From: Hypericum androsaemum
Taxonomy: Eukaryota; Streptophyta; Magnoliopsida; Malpighiales; Hypericaceae
Direction: 5' to 3'
DNA length: 64,000 nt
NCBI GenBank assembly: GCA_963995505.1
Contig: OZ023188.1
Span: 2,666,001-2,730,000 of the forward strand
Made by a program: the position numbers and the translations under genes. The stretch's first letter is position 1. Each line of letters opens with the position of its first letter. Below are positions 1-12,516 of this stretch, piece after piece. The notes beneath the pieces are model-generated. The model saw only the letters and a program-made list of their open reading frames with translations. It had not been told where the DNA came from and did no database searches.

Positions 1-1459
1 GTAGATCGGCTGTAACGTTCAACCCGGACCTCGGAATGAATTAATTCTTGGAAACTAAGAGGTATATCTCCAACTTATGTTTGAAGGACCTATCCTAATT
101 CTGCATCAAAAAGGGTCAAAACAAGGCTTCAAGTCTCGGTCCTAGCTTTCTCGTTCGGGGCCAACAGACATCGGTAAATCGCCCATATATTTTGACTCGA
201 GCCTTGAATTGTGGTGATTCTTGTGGCTATAGAGAGCTAAGAGATAGACCAACAACTTGAGAGTTAATGACTTCTCAAATTGCCGCACAACGCACCCTAG
301 GCGGATCGTTGCAGGATTCACCTTAGTCGATCATCGCGAGTTCGTGAAATGAGCGTATCTCGTGACTCCAACCTCAGATTGAGACGATTCAAGTTTCTAT
401 GGAAAGCCAAGACATAGATCTACAATTATAGTTCATAACATTTTCCAATTTGGAGCTTAAGAGTGTCAAATATCCATTGGAAGTTGCCCAAGGCAGATCA
501 TCGTGAGTGAGGTTCCCCTTGGATTGTCACAGGCCTAGAAGGCCTTGGATCATCGCAGGCCTAGCAGTCTCAGATCGTCGCAAGCTAGGAGGCCTTGGAT
601 CATCGCAGCCTCGAGGAGCCCGGATCGTCGCGGGCTTGGTTGAGGCCAGATCGTCGTGGGCTATGGGGAGCCCGGATCATCGCGGGTTGGTAAAATGAGC
701 GTATCTTGAGACTCCAACCTCAGATTGAAATGATTTGAGTTGCAGAGGAAAGTTAAGACATAGATCTACAAATTTTCAGTTTATGACTTTTTCTGATTCG
801 GAGCTTAAGAGTGTAAAACATCTGTTGGAAGTCACCCTAGATGGATCATCACGGGTATGAGTCCCCTTGGATCATCGCAGGCCTAGAAGGCCTTGGATCG
901 TCGCAGGCCTAGACACCTCGAATCGTTGCAGGCTATGAGGCCTTGGATCGTCGTGGCCTCGAGGAGGCCGGATCGTCGTGGGCTTGGTTGAGGCCGGATC
1001 GTCGCGGGTTCCATCCTAGCTGGATCGTCGAGGGATGATAAAATGAGCATATCTTTTGACTCAGACCTCCGCAATTCATGTTGATACGAAAAGCTAAGAC
1101 AAAGATCTATAACTTTTTAGTTTATGTATTTTTCTAATTTTGAGTGAAATTGTGTCAAAGATCTGTTTGAAGGCAGACCCTGGATAGTCGCGAGTTTGAT
1201 GACCTCGGATTGTCACGAAGAAGTTGATGCTGGATCGTCGCGGGCTTCATTGAGGACGGATCATCGCGGAAAGGATGAGGCTCGATCGTCGCGGGATGAC
1301 TTCAGATCCGATCGTCGCAGGCCTACTTAAGGCCTGATCATTGGAGGCCTTCTTAAGGCCCGACCGTCTCAGGATGAGCGAGCCGGGTCATTGCGAGTCT
1401 TGTTGAGCTCCGATCGTCGCGGGTCTTGTTAAGCTCCGATCGTCGCGGGCTTTTCCCAA
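1..1459. repeat. Degenerate GATCGTCGCGGGC-type tandem repeats with a ~346-bp higher-order period
   Basis: Short imperfect units built around GGATCGTCGCGGGC or GGATCATCGCAGGCCT recur many times at about 490-690, 840-1040 and 1170-1450. A longer unit containing AATGAGCGTATCT, a 'tcagattga' stretch and 'aagacatagatctaca' begins near 348, 694 and 1042, so the short repeats sit in a higher-order period of about 346-348 bp. The copies are clearly diverged. No convincing protein is present; the small ORFs are translated repeat. In plants such arrays often lie between pol and the 3' LTR of large Ty3/gypsy (Tat/Ogre-like) elements, and an LTR-like block follows, but that assignment is inference. Confidence 0.7.
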
Positions 1460-1983
1460 TGTAGGTTGTCATCCATCTATGAGTTAAGAGACTTTGTATC
1501 GGTGTAGGACTCGGACTCAAAGAGACCGGGTGCGAAGCGGACTCTATTGAGAGTAACATCAAGGGAGGCGGACTCTTAAGAGATAAAGATAAATGCGAGA
1601 CAAATTCAAGTCAGGCAAGGATAAATATTGGAGGTCCGAGTTAGGCGGGGATAAATGTTGGAAGTCCATTTCAGGCGAGGATAAGCATTGGAAGTGATAG
1701 ATTTTGAGTCCATACTGGATGAAGATAAGGCATGACTGAAGATGAGCTTCAAGGACTCCGAGTTCGACTACAACACGGCTTGGGGTGAGGCTGAGGCGGC
1801 CTACCTCTCTATATAAGCAGGGCATCGGGGAAGGCAAGAGGACATCATCCACAAATCAAACACACAATATCTATCAAGCTTCGGCTCTTTTATCTTAGTT
1901 TAGTCATTAGGTAGTCTCGACTTCGGCCACCCTTGTTACTTTCGGCGTTAGACCAACCTTGGGACGAGCACTCCGAACTGTCA
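1460..1983 (+). repeat. Possible LTR (TG...CA) of a Ty3/gypsy-type element
   Basis: The block begins TGTAGG and ends ..GTCA. It has a TATA-like 'tctatataagc' at about 1808-1818, followed by a leader-like C/T-rich stretch, as in the U3-R-U5 layout of plant LTRs. Inside are three diverged copies of an 'aggcgaggataaatgttgg'-like unit at about 1613-1690. No second LTR, primer-binding site or polypurine tract was identified, so the boundaries and the identity are tentative. Confidence 0.35.
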
Positions 1984-2690
1984 CGAGATTGTTCTTAGCG
2001 TTCTCTCATTTTTTATCCCAACAGAAAAATAAATATTGGATTTAGAGAAGTTAATCTCTTGACCATAGCAATCAGAGAAGTGGGAGAACAGACCCTTAAG
2101 AGTTGAAGCCTCGTCAGGCGTCGCCTTACCAAAGACAAGGATATCATCAGCAAATAACACTTGAGTGATAGGGGGACAATGGTCATTGAATTGGAAACCA
2201 TTGATCAAACTAGACGATCTGGCATAGTTTAAGAAGTGCATCAGAGTGTCAGAGATGAAAAGGAAAAGAAAATGGGATAACAAGTCCCGTTGCCTAATAC
2301 CTCGAGAGGAGTTGAACCAAAACACAGGTTTTCCATTGAAAATAACATTGTATGAGGTTATAGCGAGACAATTTAGAACACAAGCAATCCACTTGCTAGG
2401 GAAACCAAACCTGAAAAGGAACTGCACAAGAAAACGCCAATTGACCAGGTCAAAGGCTTTCTTGAAGTCTAATTTAATAGCCATGGGCAAATTTTTCTTT
2501 CTCGAGGAAGTCTTTAGAAAGTGAAAAGCTTCGTCGGCAATAATGATATTGTCTTGAATACAACGGCCCTCAATAAAAGCCTCTTGAGATTTATGGATGA
2601 GAGAGGCCATAAAAAATTTTAGGAGACTCTTGGAATAGACCTTATATGCAAAGTTGCATAGTTGAAGCGATTAGAAGTGATTGTGGACCA
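1984..2690 (-). pseudogene. LINE (L1-type) reverse transcriptase fragment
   Basis: Reading on the minus strand gives about 209 residues (2610 to 1981) of a non-LTR reverse transcriptase. Visible blocks are SQEAFIEGRCIQDN, LDFKKAFDLVNW and the catalytic LFADDILVFGK (FADD). The usual RQGDPLSP block reads RQRDLLSH here, so key residues are altered. Just upstream on the same strand (about 2611-2660) LCNFAYK.YSK matches the preceding block of the family, so the fragment extends past the first ATG. Endonuclease, zinc-finger and RNase H parts are missing. It is a dead, truncated L1 copy. Confidence 0.85.
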
Positions 2691-3584
2691 AAGATTTGAG
2701 GTGAGATCATTGTCTCTGAGTTAATTAAATTAGCAAGTTGAATTTTCTAACCACTTCGAAATCAAGGTCAACGATCTCGAATTTAGCCAAAATTTGGGTT
2801 CTTGTGATGCCGACATTTGGGTCTAAGTTACTGGTGCAGGGCCTGTACCGTCTGAAGGCCTGTTTATCAGTGTAAGGTTCTTATGATGACCGGCCCAGCA
2901 ACCTAAATTTCCTGATAAATATATTTACCATTATTTTAAAAATATAACTATTCCCAACATGTCAACGTTATCTTTATCCAGGAATCATTTACTAAAGATG
3001 AGACTTTTAGAGCTTTTTCCGATGGCATCAAACGATACTCATATTTTTTACCGTTTAAAAGAAAGAAAAGAAAAAGGACGACTGTATTATTTCTCTAATT
3101 CTCTCTACTGTTGTTTTTCTCTCTGACTACGACCTTTTTCTTATGCGGGCTTTCGTGACGTTCTATATCGCATTCGTACCCGAGAAATCTTATTAAAGGC
3201 CCATCTTCAAAAAGAGGAAATAGTAAAGCCTTTGTATGTGGCATATATTACCGTGAAATAGATTTTGCCTCTCGTTCGGTAAATTTATGGTGGTCATAAT
3301 TTTTTAATAATAGATTTGGATTGATTAATCTTTAGTAAAGTCTTGAGATAAAAAGACTTAGTAGATTAGAAAACGGCCAACCAACACATTTTCGGTTTTT
3401 AATTTTTTTCATTATAGAACTTATACTACTCTCTTAAGTTTTTTTATTGGTATTCTTCACTGTGTAAATGAATATACTGTTCAACTATACTAAATACAAA
3501 AAACCACAATAAAACAAATTTCAATATATTTTTTTGTTTATACTACTCGGTATTAGAATTTTTATTATGCAATGAATAAAATAA
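2691..3584. other. No gene seen
   Basis: AT-rich sequence without a convincing ORF, RNA gene or repeat boundary. It ends at the target duplication of the next element. Confidence 0.6.
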
Positions 3585-4497
3585 GGGATAATTAATGTCA
3601 TACTCCTGCTATTTGGTATATTTGCATCTCACCCTTTTTTTGGAAATCGATTAAAAACTCTATCTAGTTTGGCAAAAATATACTCTGGGGTCCCTCACTG
3701 ATATCAGCGGTCAAAATATTATTATTTTATTACTGAAATGACCATTATACCCCTCGCTCTTCGTCCATGTTCTCTCCCCTTCTCTCGTCTCCAACACCAA
3801 ACCCAAAACCCACCGTCGACCTTGCCCCCGATAGCGCACCGTCGACCATGGAGAGGAGGACCTCGTCCTCGTCATCGGTTTAAGCCAGACTCGATCATCC
3901 TCCAAACCCTCGACAAGCTCGCGGCGGCCTCAATTCGTTCGAGCCCTCAATTCGTCAAGAACCCCTAATAGTACCTCAACCAAAAATGCAAAACCCGCGA
4001 AGACGAAGCAAGCAAAACGATGACTACGCAAAGCAAAACCTCGAAGACGAAGCAAGTGAAACGGCCAGCGATGGCGGGAGGAGAGTCGGAGGGTCTATCC
4101 TCGACGGCCCGCGATGGGAGGAGGAGAGTCGGAGGGTCGGTCCTCGACGGCGACGAGCTTGCCTCTCAAATCGGTAGTCGGAGACGATCCCGGTGGTTCA
4201 ATTCGGTCTCAGGGACGACGACGACGAGCTTTCCTCGGAAACCCAGTCTTCGGAAGACGACGTCCTATTTTTGCCGAAGTCGTCGTCGGTAGGCGTACAT
4301 AGTTGATTTCTGTAAGAGGAGATGTTTTTTATTATTATTTTAATTGATTTCTGTAAGGGTACCTTAGGCATTTTACAATTAAAAATATTTGATGATGTCA
4401 GTGAAGAGTCTATAATTTTGCCAAACTAGAGGATTTTAAAATAACAGGAGTTAAGAGACGAATATGCCAAACACCAGGACCTGACAGTAATTATCCC
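3585..4497. mobile_element. Non-autonomous Mutator-like element (TIR family GGGATAATTA) with GC-rich cargo
   Basis: The left end GGGATAATTAATGTCA and the inverted right end (GGGATAATTACTGTCA on the other strand) start terminal inverted repeats of about 120 bp, with 'ctagtttggcaaaa' shared by both arms. The element is flanked by a perfect 9-bp target duplication ATAAAATAA (3576-3584 and 4498-4506), the length expected for the Mutator superfamily. Unlike the AT-rich surroundings, the core (about 3740-4290) is GC-rich and has open frames on both strands, including a local duplication of about 42 bp near 4070-4160. The cargo looks like captured genic DNA, but I do not recognise the source. No transposase is present. 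Confidence 0.85.
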
Positions 4498-4634
4498 ATA
4501 AAATAAATTTTGTAATATGCGGCCACATGTATATTATCTTTGCATGTGATGTAAGTTAATAATAAAGTGTAAGTGCAAAGGAAGTTGGTCAGTACCAACC
4601 CCACGTACGCAGATTTGGTCGGTCGAAATAATCA

Positions 4635-5075
4635 GGGTTTGGTTCACTAATACTCCGTGGTATCACAGAAATCATGTTAGGTTCCTATAATTTAAAATTC
4701 ATCCATTGGGTCCAACTTTTTTTGGAAAAACATCACTTAGACCATCGGACTAATTTATGAGCCTAGTTGGCCGAGACGACACCCCGACGACATGGCAACG
4801 ACACTTTAGTTCTTCTTTTCTACTTCTAACACTGACGTGGCAGGTGGCAAAATACCAAAATAATCCATTATTTATTTACAATTATTAAAAAAAGAATTGA
4901 AGTGGCATTGCCACGTCGTCAAGAAACGGCGTCGTCTCGGCCAACTAGGCTCAAAAACTAGTCTGAGGCTCTAAGTAATTTTTTTCAGAAATGTTGGACT
5001 CGTTTGATGAGGTTTAAATTACAGAAACCTAACACGATGTCTTCGATACACTAGGAACTAAAATAAACTTTTTTC
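4635..5075. mobile_element. Putative Mutator-like TIR element with imperfect target duplication
   Basis: A long inverted repeat pairs about 4660-4830 with 4905-5055. Shared blocks include 'atgttaggttcctataattta', 'tcacttaga' and 'gcctagttggccgagacgac', each found as its reverse complement in the right arm. Candidate flanking duplications are AAATAATCA (4626-4634) and AAATAACTA (5076-5084), matching at 7 of 9 positions. The ends are therefore less certain than for the other TIR elements. The centre is short and noncoding. Confidence 0.55.
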
Positions 5076-5444
5076 AAATAACTAGTTTGGTGCTTTGAGA
5101 TGTAAAATATAATACAAAATGTTAATGCCAGCTTTAAGAGAGAGTTTGTCTTGGAATCAATTAATTCCACTAGACCACGTTCATGTGTCTTTACGAAGTT
5201 TCACTCTTCCAAGACCACAGGGGACATACTCACTTGGGATTTCAGGAGGCTAGCGAAACAATGTTCTTTTTTTATCTGGAATTCCTAGAATCATGATGAG
5301 TCGTTAAATTGGTTGATAATAATTGGTCATCATAAGACGTGGAAATTTTCTCTATATTGGAAACTTAAAATATGTCATAGTTGCATGCTTGCATATTCCA
5401 TTAAAAAAAGCATGGTTGCATTAAAATCAAAATAAGGATCTATT

Positions 5445-5842
5445 AATCTCAATACGCCTCATCAAACAAAATTTATCGTGCGAAAGTTTGCACGAACAAG
5501 AGTGATTGACTATGATATCATATTAAAATATTCATATCCAACTCATAACTTGAAAACAATGTAAATATTAATGTGATAATCTCAACATGCCCCGTCAAAC
5601 GAAGTTCATCAGAACAGGTTTGCACGAGCATGAGTAATTGATTACGATATCATATTAGAATATTTATATTCAACGCAAAACTTTAAAAAAAAATTAATAT
5701 CGATGTGATAATCTCAATAGACCTCATCAAACGAAGTTCATGAGGCGAAATTTGCACGAGAGAATTAATCGACTATAATATCATGATAGAATCTCCATAT
5801 CCAATTTAAAACTTTTAAAACTACACAAATTTCTAACACTCG
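5445..5842. repeat. Three tandem copies of a ~132-bp unit
   Basis: The motif 'aatctcaata' followed by CCTCATCAAACGAAGTTCAT-like sequence begins at 5445, 5578 and 5710, a period of 132-133 bp. Each unit also holds 'tttgcacgag', 'gactatgatatcat' and 'catatccaa'. Copies are diverged and A/T-rich. There is no ORF and nothing CRISPR-like, since the whole unit repeats without unique spacers. Confidence 0.8.
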
Positions 5843-6599
5843 GCGCTAATTAGCAATGACACAATTATTTCATTCCACCGAAGATACACGTATAGAATGT
5901 AATACATGTTGATCATTTGAACGAATGTCATGGACTCATGGCTGGCTAAGCTAATAATAGCATCATCATTGCAAATAAACGGTCACGGTACTGACCGATC
6001 TCCACCTTATTATATTTTCTTCATACCAAACACTTAGACCTCCACCAACCAAGACATGCTTTCTTAATAACATCCTCCAACTTGCAGATTCTATGCTTTA
6101 TCGATGACATCAGAATTTCCACATTTTTGGATAAGAAGTGTATTGCTAAAAAGAAATCATCATACTTCAAAAAGTTATTAAGAGGCTTTCAACAAAATCC
6201 GACTTGATGACATCTTCATGTCAAACAATTTTGTTCCCCAAATTATGATCCAACTGATATAAAAATACAAAAAATAGAATGTAGTTCATATATTTTCAAA
6301 AACAAATTATCTTCATTACCAGAAAAACATGACACGTTTGAGTTATATCGCAAAAGTAGCATCTTCCAAAGGGTAAGAAAAAGAAAAAACTAATGGGTAA
6401 TTTTTTGTTATACCATTAGGAGGTTGGATTGGGTGCTGCCACTAATAAGGTGGGCAACATCATTAGAAATGCATTGTGGGCTGTTGGATGAGAGAAGGGA
6501 CTTCCAGATTGGCCTGTAAGAATCAATAGGGATTGAAATGAGAGGTATTTTTGGGTCTTGCAACTAATAAGGGTAGGCAACCTCATTATTACGGCATTT
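5843..6599. other. No gene seen
   Basis: AT-rich intergenic DNA. The ORF near 6416-6643 on the minus strand shows no family resemblance. Confidence 0.5.
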
Positions 6600-6803
6600 G
6601 TACCATTTTTTGCACATGATGTACTCTTTTGTCGTCCCTTCATGTACCATTATTACCGCATGAACATGTTGTACCATTGTTAGCGCATGATGTATCATTG
6701 TTGTCTATTAAAGTATCATTGTTGTCGCATAACATGGTGTACCATTGTTAGTGCACGATGTAACATTGTCGCCTATTAAAGTATCATTGTTACCGCATGA
6801 ATG
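6600..6803. repeat. Minisatellite of GTACCATTGTT / GTATCATTGTT units
   Basis: Many short units of the form GTA(C/T)CATTGTT(A/G)..GCATGA recur. The clearest longer unit starts with GTACCATTGTTAG at 6671 and again at 6738, a period of 67 bp. It is noncoding. Confidence 0.65.
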
Positions 6804-9229
6804 TTTCCAAAATTGTCATATGTAATCTCTAATATTACAAGTTTGTCATCGTGCGCGGGCCAACCTTCGTTGTTCGGACTTTGCTGCTAGGGGCCCAGCA
6901 GCACTGAATTCAACCCCTACCACTAGGTTTCTGGTACCACTGTGCCGACAAATCCAGATCCATGTAAATTTTATGAAAGATGGCAAAATTTTTCCAATGA
7001 CTTCATCCGGACTCTCTTGGTTAAGATAGAACAATGAAATTGTTATAGTAGTTAATTTTTAGTACGAGTTACCAACGTAAGGAACATGGATTCTAAGGAG
7101 ATCTTCCATTTAGGTAATACAAATTGAAAAGATGTTATTGGAAAGAATCACTTCTAAAAATAAACACGATAATAATCGACTCTAGATATCATATATTACC
7201 ACATCACCGCGTTGTAGGAGATAGGGTCGGCCTGAATACACGCAGTTCTAGTTCATTTATTCCCATTAATATTGACTCAAAATTATATCGGTCACCGTAC
7301 ACACACCTAGGCCACACGTGCAATCCAACTAGTGACGGATTAAAACTGGCACACTTGATCATTAACTAATTAAAAAGGTTCTAAGTCCATGTAAAGGATG
7401 GGCGATTAACAGTTAATCACATGTCCACCAGCTCAGCCGGCGACATGGTGGGGCCCACCTCCGGCTCGAAGCACAACAGCCAGCAATTACCTCGGCTGCT
7501 TTTAGGCAGTTCCACCCTGTCTCCCCCGGTAAAAAGGACGAGCAACGATGCACGTGCGGGTTGGTGGACAATCTGGACGGTCCAGAGTTTTCCCCGAACG
7601 ATCGGACGGCCGTAAGTTCTCCAACGTGTGGTTCGCCGGTAAAGGAGGTCGGGGAGGAAGGTGTGTCTTAATTTTTTAAGTTTGGTAAAAATTTTTAAAA
7701 GTGACAATTTCTCTCGACAAATAACACTTTTATATTTTTAAATATTCAAATTCAAGATCTGGTTAAGTCAGAAATTATTATATCGTAGTTAATTTAAATG
7801 AGTGTTGTACATGGTGTTTTGTGAGGGTTTATAATTGGCAGATTAAAAAATGGCTATTCGTGGGAAGAGGAGGCAATGATTTGGAAGGATGTTTGACCGT
7901 TGACCAGATCCAGCGTCGTTGGTAAGAAACTTTGACCGGGGGAGCGCATGTGCGGGGTGATTCACTGATTTGCTGTCCCTGGTGGGACCGCGTGGTGGAA
8001 ATGGTGGAACCACGTAGGATCCACGTGAGTGGTAATAATGGGCGAAGCTGGTTGAGGAAACCGAGGTTTTTTTAGTAATTGGTAGTTGATTGGTTTTTTT
8101 ATAGACGACGTGAGTATTATTGTACTGACTAACTCAGTTCAAATTGTGTAATATATTTGAGAATTGATAAAATTCTCATAATAATTATTTAATATTGATA
8201 CATTTTCAAACGTGTCAACTTGAAATTGATTAAACTATAAGAGCACCATTCATGTAGGTGCTTGTGGTAATCGGTAGTTCATTGGTTCATCATGGTTGTT
8301 ATGTTTTTTAGAATGATTATGTCCGATCAGGAAAATTAGTAACATCACTCGGTTTCGTTGATTCCCTTAAAATATAAACATACGGTTTTGCAGCAGATTG
8401 ATAAACAATAGAGATTATTTTTTTCATCAACTTGATCACTTGTGCAAAAAACCTGGCAAAAGTATATGACTAAAATTGCCAAACAATATCGTACTTAGAT
8501 GTATTTTTTCAAACTATTTTCATATGAGTATAACCACCTAAATGCTAAATCATTCGGTTTATATACTTTACTCAATATATTGAATTAAAGTCATGAAAAT
8601 ATAATTGTATTAAAATTTGGACGAGTATATAGTCATCTTGTGATCTTGTTTGACTCAAAGTTAAATTAATTTGATCAATTATATCTAAATACTAGCTAGA
8701 TCAAGTGTTGTAACTTTGTTATTTGCTTCAAGAAACACTTGATATTCGAAAAATTATTGTGTCGATCAATTCAAATTTAATTTGTGTGATAATTTAATAA
8801 TGATATTGTTCTTTCAACAACTATTTAATACTACCGCAAATATTTTATTTTAAACTTAATAATATTTTCATATAAATGATTTACACGTAACCTGGCACAG
8901 AGAAAACGAGAAACCTAATCTATGAATCGCACAATATTTACGTCCATGGACCTACAAACAAAAAAGCTAGGAAACCTAAGGGCCGAAACAGGATATCCGA
9001 CAGAGAAAGGATATGATGGAACATGGCGCAAAGGGACAACACCCAATTGGCTACTTCCTTTTATTTTTTCTTCTTTTGATCTGGACAAATTGTCAATGTC
9101 TTTGCAATGGAAAACAAAACAAGAGAATAAATGGAGGGTCCGAGTCCACGTGAAACTCACATGGAAATCAACCCCTTGACAGGACTCGGGGGCGATGATG
9201 GGATGTGGGGAAGAGGAAGAGTACGTGAT
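6804..9229. other. No gene seen
   Basis: Mostly AT-rich, with a moderately GC-rich island at about 7420-7650 that has ORFs on both strands but no recognisable domain. I found no repeat ends here. Confidence 0.5.
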
Positions 9230-9231
9230 TA

Positions 9232-9292
9232 GGGCACCACATCTAGGCGGTAGTTTATCCTGTAGCGGATATCAGCGGTTCGAATCCGCTTA
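9232..9292 (+). other. Pol III B-box-like relic (tRNA/SINE-like?)
   Basis: The sequence GCGGTTCGAATCCGC contains a perfect B-box core (GGTTCGAATCC) whose flanking GCGG/CCGC could pair as a T-arm. The upstream part does not fold as a clear tRNA and has no convincing anticodon arm, poly-A tail or target duplication. It is either a decayed tRNA-derived element or chance. Confidence 0.25.
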
Positions 9293-11596
9293 TTTTCAAA
9301 GTCGCAAACTTAGTCAATACATGCTATACGATAAATTCCAATTTTTTTGATTCAATACTTCTATCTATAATTTTGAGAAATTTCTTGAGTTATGCCTTAT
9401 TTAATTTGTTTCCTTCTTATTTCTACCAAAATATGCATTGTTCGGGCGCAAATTAACCCATTAGACTGCATCGAGAACATTCATTTTTTTACCAAAATTT
9501 AAAGAATGATTGAATTCATACCCTCCAATTTCGACCCACCCCATCTAGATTGATACTTTGGGCGTGAGAACAAGCTGAGCTCTATTTTACTATTGCCGAG
9601 ACGATAATTGGGCGGGTGACCAAGAATCCCCAAGAGTTATAATCTATACAATCAACTCCAAAATAGTTAGATCAAATAGTAAAAGAAGATATTATAACTT
9701 GATCAAAATTTAGAATAAATATTCACAATTCAATGCGAAAGTAATTTTTTCACTGGTCATATTTTTTTGGAATTTGAATTAACCTATTGGAATCAATATA
9801 ATTCTACCTGATAAAAGTAAATGACAATGATATTTTATTCCCGAGAGCACAGTGGCGATATATCTACGTTGATTGGTAACGCAAATTGCAGTCTCGAAAG
9901 GGCCAAGTCCACGTGCACGTCGCGTGGTAGAATGAGCCCTTGTACGGACAAGCACGCGAGGGAGAACAACTTAAATAAACTTTTATAATTTAACTAAAAA
10001 AATATAAATTCAAGTTAAATCATGTGTCGTGAAACACTTGTTAACAAAATAGCATTTCACATTTCAATAATTTTTACCTGAAATATTTAGATATGAGTTG
10101 GTCTAAGAAAACAAATCATAAGGAGGGAGGCCATCCGAAGGGTGGCTCATCACATGACCTGTCGGCCGAGGAGAGAGAGAGAGAGATTTGCGTATAATTG
10201 GTGGGGCAGAGGGGGGAAGGGGGAACACGTGGGACACCTATCTCACACACACACAATCATGTTCTCCATTATCTTTTGGTAGAAGGAAAAGGAAAAATAA
10301 TCATGTTCTCCATTATCTTGTTTCCATTTATAATCATCATATAATCACCTTATCATCAACATTCTATTTTTCTACCCCGCAAAAAAATATTATATTTTTG
10401 TAGGAAAAAAATCATCATTCTACTGGATTATGATGTCATAGTCTTCGATAGTATTTAAAATATTCACAATTATTAGTAAATTTTTACATTAATAAACATA
10501 ACTCAAACACTACAATGCACTTAGGATCAAATGTTGAGTGAATTGTTATAACTTAAATAAATGCCTCGAGTTCGAGCTCTTAATAATTCAACAATGTTAA
10601 ATATTTATTAAAATTTTCATATCCACATCAAAATTTTAAGATAATAGGTAGGTGAATTTTCAGAACTTATAACCAAATTCGTAAGTTACTGTTTATTTAC
10701 TAGTAAATGTTATGTTCATCAATCGGCGAATATTTAAGAAACAAACTATATTTTAACCCAAATATTTATGATTCTTTGCACTAAAATACAATTCAAATAT
10801 TGATTTGGAGCGTAATTAAGAGAATGTGTGTATCACGGGCCGAGGGTGAGAGTGGACGTGGACCGGACCCAAACCTTTGTCAAATGGGAACGAACGAGTT
10901 GGAATAAAGAAAAAGAAGAGGAAGAGTTCAAATGATTAATGGAGAAGTCCATGTCGGGTCGTGGTGGGACAAAATGACACGCGCGACGGGCCGTGAGGGG
11001 TGTGGGTGAGGGGACCACACCGAGAGAGAGAGAGAAGGTTGATGGGGGCACGTGACTCCAGGCAGGACATGATGGTCCACGTGAGTTTGACAAGGGATGG
11101 GGTTTCTAGTCCCACGGTTCCCGTCATTTCTGATTTCTCGTCCCCCTCTCCTCCCCACGTGAACTCCACCTCTCACCTGTGCTGTTACCTTTCCTTTTTG
11201 TCTTTTTTATCTTTAAAGTTCCTTGGAACTGACTCCCACTTACTGTTTTTATATGGCACATATTTTGTGGCGTAAGAAATAATATATATATATATATATA
11301 TGTATTATTGTAAAAAATATAAGTTACATGTCTTACTAATCATGTTAATATTTTCATACCATTACTCGGAGCAAATAATCCACGTTTGCTTAGAATATGA
11401 TCGTTGAAAGGAGACAAAATTTTCATAATAAATATTTAACCATATTACATTATAAATAGTTTAAATTCGAGATCTCATAATAAAATTATAATTTGTTTAT
11501 ATGAAAATTTTCTTTTTCTCATGTAGAATATCACTTACAATAAGACTTTCATGTAAGGATATTTTAAGATTTTTTTAATTATACGTGTTACCTACA
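9293..11596. other. No gene seen; simple repeats only
   Basis: AT-rich intergenic DNA with short GA runs (about 10168-10185 and 11021-11035) and a TA dinucleotide run at about 11281-11301. ORFs around 10833-11275 overlap on both strands and have no recognisable domain. Confidence 0.5.
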
Positions 11597-12096
11597 TATA
11601 AATTAGGGCAAATTACCCTCACGTCCCTGTACTTTGGTCGCCCTCCTCCTAGGGTCCCTGGATTTTGGAAAATGATTTTCCCGTCCTTAAGTTTTGATGA
11701 TGATAGACTCTCGGGTCCCTGGAGCAGGAATATTTCTTTTTCTCCGGTGAACCCCCACCTGAAATGACCAAAATACCCTCCATTGTTAAATAAAAAACTC
11801 ATCTTCTTCCCTACATCTTCCCCAAAGCCCGTGATGCACATATTTCCTGTACCATACAAACAAAATCCATTAGCTTCTGGATCTTTCCCGGCCAACATCT
11901 TTCCCACCACTCAAAAGAAAATACCCGGATCAAATTAGTCAGATAAATAAATTTGAAAGAAAATAAATGCAGAATCCATTAAAGAACATAAAGAAGTAGT
12001 AAATCACTTTCTCCAGGGACTCTCGTGTTATTAGCCTCTCGCTTTCTTTCTCCATCCGTTCCTTCCTCTCTCTCAATTAATTAATCTTTTCGCCCG

Positions 12097-12487
12097 ATGG
12101 AGCTCCAGAGGCGGCGAGCTGAGGACGTCCAGCCAGAGAGGAAGGGGCAGAAGCGGAAACTAGAGGAGGAAACCGACGAAGATCACCGGGAGATGTCCGC
12201 CGGCGGCTCCCCCGACGGCGCCACTAGGCAGGCTATTCTCGCGGAGGTCCTTGCTCAGGTGGAAATCCTCAAGTCCACCATCTCCTGGAACGAGTCTGAT
12301 CGCAGCGCCGCCAAGCGCGCAACTCACGTCCTCGCCGAGTTAGCCAATAACGGTAACGAACACTCTGTATCTCAAGTGTTTTCGATTTTCGGATCTCAAT
12401 CTAGCGTGTTTAAGCTCTACGCACGCCGATTCATTTCCCAGTTGTAGAGGACGTGGTGAACCTGATCGTGGAAGGAGGATCTCACGA
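12097..12487 (+). pseudogene. Captured 5' part of an ARIA/ABAP1-like ARM-repeat BTB gene
   Basis: From ATG 12097 the frame encodes ERKGQKRKLEEE, then AILAEVLAQVEILKST and SDRSAAKRATHVLAELANN, which I recognise as the N-terminus of ARM REPEAT PROTEIN INTERACTING WITH ABF2 (ARIA) and its relatives. A donor site (NN-G|GTAACG) ends exon 1 at 12352. A 97-bp intron follows, and an acceptor TGTAG| at 12449 restores the frame as EDVVNLIVEGG, the family's next block. The match stops about 12 codons into exon 2, where the GATL piece begins in the opposite direction. The ARM repeats and BTB domain are absent. A C/T-rich stretch before the ATG may be the source gene's 5' UTR. With the intron kept, this is genomic capture, not a retrocopy. 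Confidence 0.82.
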
Positions 12488-12516
12488 ACACAAAGAATAT
12501 TAAAGAAACTCCAATC

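Noticed and set aside
5445..5842. CRISPR-like repeat array
   Set aside because: The entire 132-bp unit is repeated with no unique spacers and no cas genes, in a plant genome.
9232..9292. Functional tRNA gene
   Set aside because: Only the T-arm/B-box region fits; acceptor and anticodon arms do not pair, so it was kept only as a weak relic.
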